A stretch of DNA of 8,292 nt from contig DYKK01000058.1 of NCBI GenBank assembly GCA_020722625.1, positions 4,809 through 13,100 of the forward strand. The letters are read 5' to 3'. The stretch comes from Anaeromyxobacter dehalogenans (GTDB lineage Bacteria; Myxococcota_A; UBA9042; DTJE01). The translations under genes were made by a program, and so were the position numbers. The notes beneath the pieces were generated by a model that was not told where the DNA came from, made no database searches, and was given only the letters and a program-made list of their open reading frames with translations. This document shows, piece after piece, positions 1-5,257 of the stretch (its first letter is position 1; every line of letters starts with the position of its first letter).

Positions 1-3000
1 ACCTCCCGCGCGAGGGCCTTGGCCCGCTCCAGGGCCTCCGCGTCCGTCGGGTCCCTCGCGAGGAGTTCCTCGAACACCGCGGACGCCTCGGTCGCGTCCT
101 TGAGTTCCTCCTGGATCAGGATCCCGGCGAGGAGGAGGTGACCCCGCGCCGCCTCCGGGTCCTCGGCGGTGCGGCCGAGGAGCAGCCTCAGGTCGGCCAG
201 TTGCCGGACTCTCCCCAGAGACTCGTACAGGGCCAGGAGGCGATCCGCCGCGTCCCGGGCGATGGGGTCCAGGGCGGACTCGGTGGGCCTGCGGTCCAGG
301 GCGAATCGAAAGGCCCGGGCCGCGCCGTCGAGGTCCCCCGTGGTCCGGCAGAGGTCCCCGATCGACAGGTGAATGGCCCGCTTGTCGTCCACGGGCACGG
401 CGTTCGTCGCCATCTCCTCGAGTAGGGGGATGCGCTCGGCCTCCCGGCCCATCTCGTGGAGCAGGGCGTCCATCTCGCGCAGGATGGCCACGGAACCCGG
501 CTGCAGTTCGAGCAGTTTGTCAAAGAGGGACGCGGCGTGCGGCAGGTCCCCAAGGTCCTCGCGACACAGCCTGGCCGTGGTCAGCAGGACCCGGACTCGG
601 GCGTCGGTCCCGAGCGGCGGGGTCTTCTCGGGGCCCCCTCCCCCACCCCCGGGCGCCGGCCCCGGGCCCGGCCACTCACCGCCGCCGGCCAGCCTTTCCA
701 GCATCTCGACGAGGGCCCGGACGACCCCGGCCTTCCGGCCCACCTCCACCGTGCGGTCCAGGAGCCCCTGGTCGTCCGGCAGGGTCCACAACGCGCGCGC
801 GGCGGCCTCGTACGCCCGATCCAGCGCCCCCCTGGCCTCTTCCAGGCCGGCCACGTCCGAGTACGCCACCGCCCGGTCCCACGGAGTCCGCGCCAGCCTC
901 GCCTTCGCGTCGAGCACCGCGACGAGCCGGTCCGTCTCGGTCCCCTTCTCGCGGAGCACGGACTCCACGACGGGCAGCAGGGCGCGCGCGCACGTGTCGT
1001 GTTCGGGGGCCCCGGCGTCCAGGATCATGGCCTCGGCGGCGAGCCTCGCGTCCGCGTGGTCCGGGTGCTCCATCAGGCACCGGCGCAGGCAGTCCGCGGC
1101 CCCGACGGCGTCTTCCAGACGGTCCCGGCGGATCGCCGCGATCTGAAACAGGAGGTCCGCGCGTTGAGCGGGGTCGGACGTGGCCTGCTCCTTGCGCTCC
1201 AGGACGCGGACCAGGTCGCCGAACCTCCCGGCATCCGACAGGATGTCCTCGAGGAGGGCCGCGGCCTCGGGGTCGTCCGGCCGCGTGTCCAGCACCCGTT
1301 CGAGCGCCTCGACGGCCTGGTCCGTCTCGCCCGCCTCGCGGGCCACACCCGCCTTCTCGACGAGGACCGCCCGTCTCGCAGACCCGTCCGGGAGAGACCC
1401 GGCCAGGCGGTCGTAGGTCATCAGGAGCGACCCCGTGTCGCCGAGCCTCCGGTACAGACCGATCATCTCGCGCAGCAGGGCCTCGTCCTCCTCCTCGAAC
1501 GGGAGGGCCTTCTCGTAGGCGCGGATCGCGAGGTCCGGCCGGTCCAGGGGCGCCTCGGCGTACAGGCGCCCCAGGCGGAGGCAGAGCGTCGCCTCCCGCC
1601 CCGCGTCGGGGAGGGTCATGGCGAACGGCCTCTCCCCCTCGGGCAGGACCCCGACCCAGCGGCCGATCACGAGCGCGGCCTCGGCGTGCCTCCCCGTGGC
1701 CTCGGCGAGTTCCAGGAGCCGGTCCACAGAGACGTCCGACGGGGACAGGGCCACGGCCGCCGCCACGGAGTCGAACGCCGCCCCCGCGTTCCCCTGGATC
1801 CGACCCGCGATGTCCGCGATCTCCATGTGGAGGGCGGCCCGGGCCTCCGGGCGCATGGGGTCGTCGGCCCTCGCCCGCAGCAGGTCCTGAAGGTCCGCGA
1901 AGCGCTCGCGGGCGCGGAAGTACGGTGCGAGGATGTTCGCCGCGGCGTCCCGCGCCCGGCGGGTATCGAAGAGGGCCCGCAACTGCACCACGGCCTGTTC
2001 CGCCTCGTCCGAGACGAGGGCGGTCTGAAGGAGCCGGAGCGCCTCGTCGTGGTCGTCCAGCGATTCCCAGCACAGGCGGGCGAGGTCGCACTGGAGCCGC
2101 GCCCGCTCGCGCGGGGTTTCGGCGCACGCGATCTCCATCCGGATCACGTCGGCCAGTTCCAGGTGGCGATCCGAGCGCTCGTAGGTCCGGTGCAGGCCCC
2201 CCAGGACCTCGCGGTCCTCCGGGTGCGTCTGGAGGACCTGCATGTAGCAGTCCGCGGCCGCCGCGTCGTCGCCGATCAGGTCCTCGTACAGCCGTCCCAG
2301 GCGCATGCGGATGTCGCGGGCCTGCTCCGGGTCCGCGGCCACGTCAATCCGGCGGCGCAGGACCTGCTCGAGCCCCGTGTAGTCCTCGAGCTGCAGGGCG
2401 ATGTCCTCGAGCAGCCCCAGGGCCGTCAGGTTGCCCGGGTCGAGGTCGAGGACCTGCTGGAGCACGGCGCGCGCGTCGTCGTGGAAGAGCAGCCGGCCCT
2501 CATAGACCTCCCCCAGTTCCAGGAGGAGTCGGAGCCGCCGTCCGGGCTCCATGGTCGCCTCGCCCGCCTCCCGCAGCAGGGCGGCGTATTCCTGCCACAG
2601 CGCCCCGTTCGTCGCCGTGTTCCGGGCCGCCTGCATCAGGGCATCCGGGTCCTGCCCGGACGACAGGGCCAGCCGCACCGCCTCCGAGATGGCCGCGAAC
2701 GCCTCCTGGGTGCGGCCCAGGCGCTCGAGGTGGCGGTGCAGCCTCTCCCACGTCCTCATCCGCTCGGCGGGGTCCTCGACGGCCGGCGCCATGTCCTTGA
2801 GCAGGGCCACCGCACCCTCGATGTTCCCCTGGGCCTCGTGCAGGTCGAGGAGCCGCCGGCCCGCGTCCACGAGCGAATGGTCCAGGGACCACGCCGTCTC
2901 GAGATACCGCACGGCCCTCGCCGGCTCGCGCAGGTCCTCCTCGCACGCGCGGGCCATGGCCAGGTTCAGGACCACGCGTCGCTCGGGGTCCTTCTCGCGC

Positions 3001-4748
3001 GCGTCGCGCTGGGCCAGGAGGGCCACGAAGGACCTCATGTCCCCGCGCCGGCCGAACATCGCCCGCAACGCCTCGATGTCCTCCCGCTCGAGGTACAGTT
3101 GTTCGAGCCTCCGGACCGCGAGGTCGTCGCCCGGGTCCTCGGCAAGGATGCCCTCGTACACCTCCCTCGCACCCTGGAGGTCGCCGAGGCGGTCCAGGAG
3201 GACCTCCCCGAGCCGATGCCGCAGTTCGGTCCGCCGCTTCCCGGGCATCGGACGCGAGACCTCCTCGCGGAGGAAGCGGGCGTAGTCCGCCCACTTCTCG
3301 AGCCTCGCGTACAGGACGTGCAGGTTCTCCCGCGCCTCCCGGGAGTTCTGATTCAATTGATACAGTTCTTCGTATAACCTCAACGCCTCGTCGTACCGCA
3401 GCAGGCGGTCCCTGGCCATGGCCGCGGCGGACGCCAGGACCTGCTCGCGCTCCGCGCCCTGGAGCATCGGGAGTTCCTTCAAGTGCATCGCGAACAGTCG
3501 TTCCTGGTTGTGCTTCCGCCGGTAGATGTCCTTGAGCCTCTTGACGACGTCCAGGTTCTGCGGGTCGAGTTCGAGGATGCGCTCCAGGAAGGGGATCGCC
3601 TGGGTCTCGTTGGACATCCGCGTGATGGCGATCTCCGAGATGCGGTGGAAGAGTTCGAGCAGTTCGTCCGGCTCCTCGGTGACGGCGACCTGCTTCTGGA
3701 GCACGCGGAGGAGGTCCGGCCAGCGTTCCCGGGACTCGTACCCGCGGGCCAGGGTCTCGAGGGCCTGCCGGTTGGTCGGGGAGACCTCGGCGATCCGGGC
3801 GTAGGTCGCGAGGACGTTGTCCTCGCTCGGGAGTTTCTCGGGGTCCTGGTAGATCTCGATGATGCGGAAGAGCGTGGCCACGCGCTCGTCCATCGCGTCC
3901 TCGGGCAGCCGCCGCAGCCGCTCGTTGTAGAACTCGATCAGCGCGTGCCACTTGGAGGTCTTTTCGTACAGGGCCACGACCGAGGCCTGGGCCTCTTCGT
4001 CCAGCGGGACGATGGCCAGGATGCGCTTGTGCGCCTCGAGCGCCCGCTCGAGGTTGTTCAGGCGATGCTCGGCCACCTCCGCCATCTTGCGGTTGATGCG
4101 GACCTTCTCGGCGGGGTCCTCGACCACGGACAGGGCGAATTGCAGGGTGGTGAACAGTTTCTGGTGGTCCCCCGCCGCCTCGTGGTACTCCTCGTAGAAC
4201 CGCAGGGCATCCACGTTGCGCGGGTCCACGGCCCGAAGGCGCCGCCAGGTCCTCTCGGCCTCCTCGACCCGGCCGAGCCTCGATTGCAGCCGCGCCAGGA
4301 CCGGGAGGACCCGGGCCTCCTCGGGGGAACCCGCGCTCGCGACCCGGGCCTTTTCGACCAGGGGAAGCGCGTCCTCGGGGCGACCCAGGGCCTCGCAGGC
4401 CTCGACCAGCCCCTTCAATGCCTCGGCGGCCGCCGGTTCCACGTCGAGCACGGCCTCGAACGACGAGCGGGCCGTCGAGGGTTCCCCAAGCAGTTCCAAC
4501 TGAAGTCTTCCGAGGTCCGTCAGAAGCGTGGTCCGCGACGCCTCGCCCTCGCCCGAGGCCAGGGCCCGCGCATACCACCCCTCGACCTTCTTCTGGCGCC
4601 GCGTGGCCACGAGGACCCGCGCGATCAGCCGCAGGGCGTCCGCGTCGGCCGGCGCCTTGTCGAGCACGCGCTCCAGGGCCTTGAGGGCCTCCTCGGGGTC
4701 GCTGTCCACGAGCGCTCGGATTTCCTCGATGCGACGGGTCTCCCTTCG
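1..4748 (-). other. Double-TPR superrepeat region of the giant TPR protein
   Basis: Module starts, set by the R/E-rich helix that follows a DP or similar turn, fall near residues 166, 235, 306, 377, 449, 524, 598, 669, 752, 824, 898, 971, 1043, 1130, 1212, 1285, 1357, 1454, 1546, 1619 and 1695. Most intervals are 69-76 residues; five are longer (83, 87, 82, 97 and 92). Each module holds two helical hairpins: a canonical 34-residue TPR, then a longer one of about 39 residues ending in an extended loop, often DPAER-like. Good examples of the second-hairpin motif are KWHALIEFY (431), RWPDLLRVL (507), KWADYARFL (650) and RFGDLVRVL (1340). Boundaries were read by eye and may be off by several residues. 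The modules are diverged at DNA level, so this is not a recent tandem duplication. Confidence 0.8.
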
Positions 4749-5243
4749 AGGCACCTCCGCCTTGCCCTCCCGGCGCTCCCGCCACAGGGCGGCGTACCGC
4801 TCCCGATCCGGTTCCGGGGCCATGGAGGCGAGGGCCTCGAGGAGGCGCGCCGCCTGCGGGGCGTCCAGGTGCTCCGCGAACCGGTCGTACAGGGACATCC
4901 AGCCGGCGGGGTCCAGGCCTCGGATCGCGGACACGAGCCGCGCGGTCTCGGCCCCGGCCTCGTCGCGCAGGTCCCCCGCGTACAGGTCCGCAGCCACGGC
5001 CGCCACGCGCCCGGCCCAGGGTTCCCGGGAGCCTGCGGCGAACCACGTCAACAACCCGGCCAGGTCCCGGGTCCAGCGCGACACCTCGTCGGCGGTCGCC
5101 GCCTCCCGGGCCTTCTCGCGGATACGGTCCACGGCGGCGACCAGGTCCTCCGTCGGCAGGGTCCACGGCGAGTCGCCGAGGTCCGCCTGTCCGGCCTCGA
5201 TACCCAGGTCCTCCAGGATCCGCCGGATATCCCTCTCCTCCAT
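1..5243 (-). CDS. Giant tandem TPR-repeat protein, partial (3' end outside window, at least 1747 aa)
   Basis: The frame from ATG 5243 reads without a stop through 1747 codons to the window edge, so the C-terminus is missing. The start is well supported: an in-frame TGA lies two codons upstream (5249-5247) and GGAGG sits 8 nt before the ATG. Third positions are almost all G or C. No signal peptide or membrane segment is visible, so a cytoplasmic location is inferred. Residues 1-165 are a Trp-containing helical domain I do not recognise. From about 166 the protein is a series of modules, usually 69-76 residues, with the pattern R..L...LG.LY...L.D...A...YE.VL...P.D..AL..L..LY.....W..L..VL, that is, two TPR-like helical hairpins each. 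A Gly/Pro linker interrupts them at 1520-1546. Families of this kind are protein-binding superhelical scaffolds; no catalytic motif is seen. It follows the exported TPR gene by 14 nt. The specific function and partner are unknown. Confidence 0.9.
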   Translation of the reverse strand, partial: MEERDIRRILEDLGIEAGQADLGDSPWTLPTEDLVAAVDRIREKAREAATADEVSRWTRDLAGLLTWFAAGSREPWAGRVAAVAADLYAGDLRDEAGAETARLVSAIRGLDPAGWMSLYDRFAEHLDAPQAARLLEALASMAPEPDRERYAALWRERREGKAEVPRRETRRIEEIRALVDSDPEEALKALERVLDKAPADADALRLIARVLVATRRQKKVEGWYARALASGEGEASRTTLLTDLGRLQLELLGEPSTARSSFEAVLDVEPAAAEALKGLVEACEALGRPEDALPLVEKARVASAGSPEEARVLPVLARLQSRLGRVEEAERTWRRLRAVDPRNVDALRFYEEYHEAAGDHQKLFTTLQFALSVVEDPAEKVRINRKMAEVAEHRLNNLERALEAHKRILAIVPLDEEAQASVVALYEKTSKWHALIEFYNERLRRLPEDAMDERVATLFRIIEIYQDPEKLPSEDNVLATYARIAEVSPTNRQALETLARGYESRERWPDLLRVLQKQVAVTEEPDELLELFHRISEIAITRMSNETQAIPFLERILELDPQNLDVVKRLKDIYRRKHNQERLFAMHLKELPMLQGAEREQVLASAAAMARDRLLRYDEALRLYEELYQLNQNSREARENLHVLYARLEKWADYARFLREEVSRPMPGKRRTELRHRLGEVLLDRLGDLQGAREVYEGILAEDPGDDLAVRRLEQLYLEREDIEALRAMFGRRGDMRSFVALLAQRDAREKDPERRVVLNLAMARACEEDLREPARAVRYLETAWSLDHSLVDAGRRLLDLHEAQGNIEGAVALLKDMAPAVEDPAERMRTWERLHRHLERLGRTQEAFAAISEAVRLALSSGQDPDALMQAARNTATNGALWQEYAALLREAGEATMEPGRRLRLLLELGEVYEGRLLFHDDARAVLQQVLDLDPGNLTALGLLEDIALQLEDYTGLEQVLRRRIDVAADPEQARDIRMRLGRLYEDLIGDDAAAADCYMQVLQTHPEDREVLGGLHRTYERSDRHLELADVIRMEIACAETPRERARLQCDLARLCWESLDDHDEALRLLQTALVSDEAEQAVVQLRALFDTRRARDAAANILAPYFRARERFADLQDLLRARADDPMRPEARAALHMEIADIAGRIQGNAGAAFDSVAAAVALSPSDVSVDRLLELAEATGRHAEAALVIGRWVGVLPEGERPFAMTLPDAGREATLCLRLGRLYAEAPLDRPDLAIRAYEKALPFEEEDEALLREMIGLYRRLGDTGSLLMTYDRLAGSLPDGSARRAVLVEKAGVAREAGETDQAVEALERVLDTRPDDPEAAALLEDILSDAGRFGDLVRVLERKEQATSDPAQRADLLFQIAAIRRDRLEDAVGAADCLRRCLMEHPDHADARLAAEAMILDAGAPEHDTCARALLPVVESVLREKGTETDRLVAVLDAKARLARTPWDRAVAYSDVAGLEEARGALDRAYEAAARALWTLPDDQGLLDRTVEVGRKAGVVRALVEMLERLAGGGEWPGPGPAPGGGGGGPEKTPPLGTDARVRVLLTTARLCREDLGDLPHAASLFDKLLELQPGSVAILREMDALLHEMGREAERIPLLEEMATNAVPVDDKRAIHLSIGDLCRTTGDLDGAARAFRFALDRRPTESALDPIARDAADRLLALYESLGRVRQLADLRLLLGRTAEDPEAARGHLLLAGILIQEELKDATEASAVFEELLARDPTDAEALERAKALARE
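634..663 (-). other. Candidate G-quadruplex in the coding strand, within a Gly/Pro linker
   Basis: On the minus strand the order is G4 (663-660), nine bases, G5 (650-646), T, G5 (644-640), A, G5 (638-634). Four G-tracts with loops of 9, 1 and 1 fit the standard quadruplex pattern in both DNA and mRNA. It encodes P-G6-P at residues 1531-1538, the only non-helical interruption of this kind in the TPR series. Confidence 0.6.
4749..5243 (-). other. N-terminal helical domain of the giant TPR protein, unrecognised
   Basis: Residues 1-165 precede the regular repeats and do not show their spacing. The segment is rich in Asp, Glu, Arg and Ala, contains five Trp between residues 27 and 115 (W27, W57, W67, W76, W115) and a sixth at W154, and reads as amphipathic helices. 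It ends in a charged stretch around 153-172. No catalytic or nucleotide-binding motif (Walker A, HExxH, kinase loop) is visible. It may cap the superhelix or carry a partner-binding site; this is inference. Confidence 0.55.
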
Positions 5244-5251
5244 CCGTCACC

Positions 5252-5256
5252 CCTCC
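5252..5256 (-). promoter_or_regulatory. Ribosome-binding site (GGAGG) of the giant TPR gene
   Basis: GGAGG sits within a GGGAGGGG run occupying the 14-nt gap between the two genes, 8 nt before ATG 5243 and touching the TGA of the upstream gene. The arrangement favours re-initiation or translational coupling. Confidence 0.8.
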
Positions 5257-5257
5257 C

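Noticed and set aside
456..3377. Long open frame on the plus strand (about 970 codons) opposite the giant TPR gene
   Set aside because: It is antisense to a frame with clear TPR periodicity and G/C-ending codons. Its product is dominated by Arg, Gly, Pro, Val and Gln without domain structure. GC-rich genes generate such open antisense frames.
5244..5257. Possible terminator or frameshift junction between the two genes
   Set aside because: The gap is only 14 nt, has no hairpin, and is fully explained by a Shine-Dalgarno site. An in-frame stop just upstream of ATG 5243 rules out a longer fused frame.
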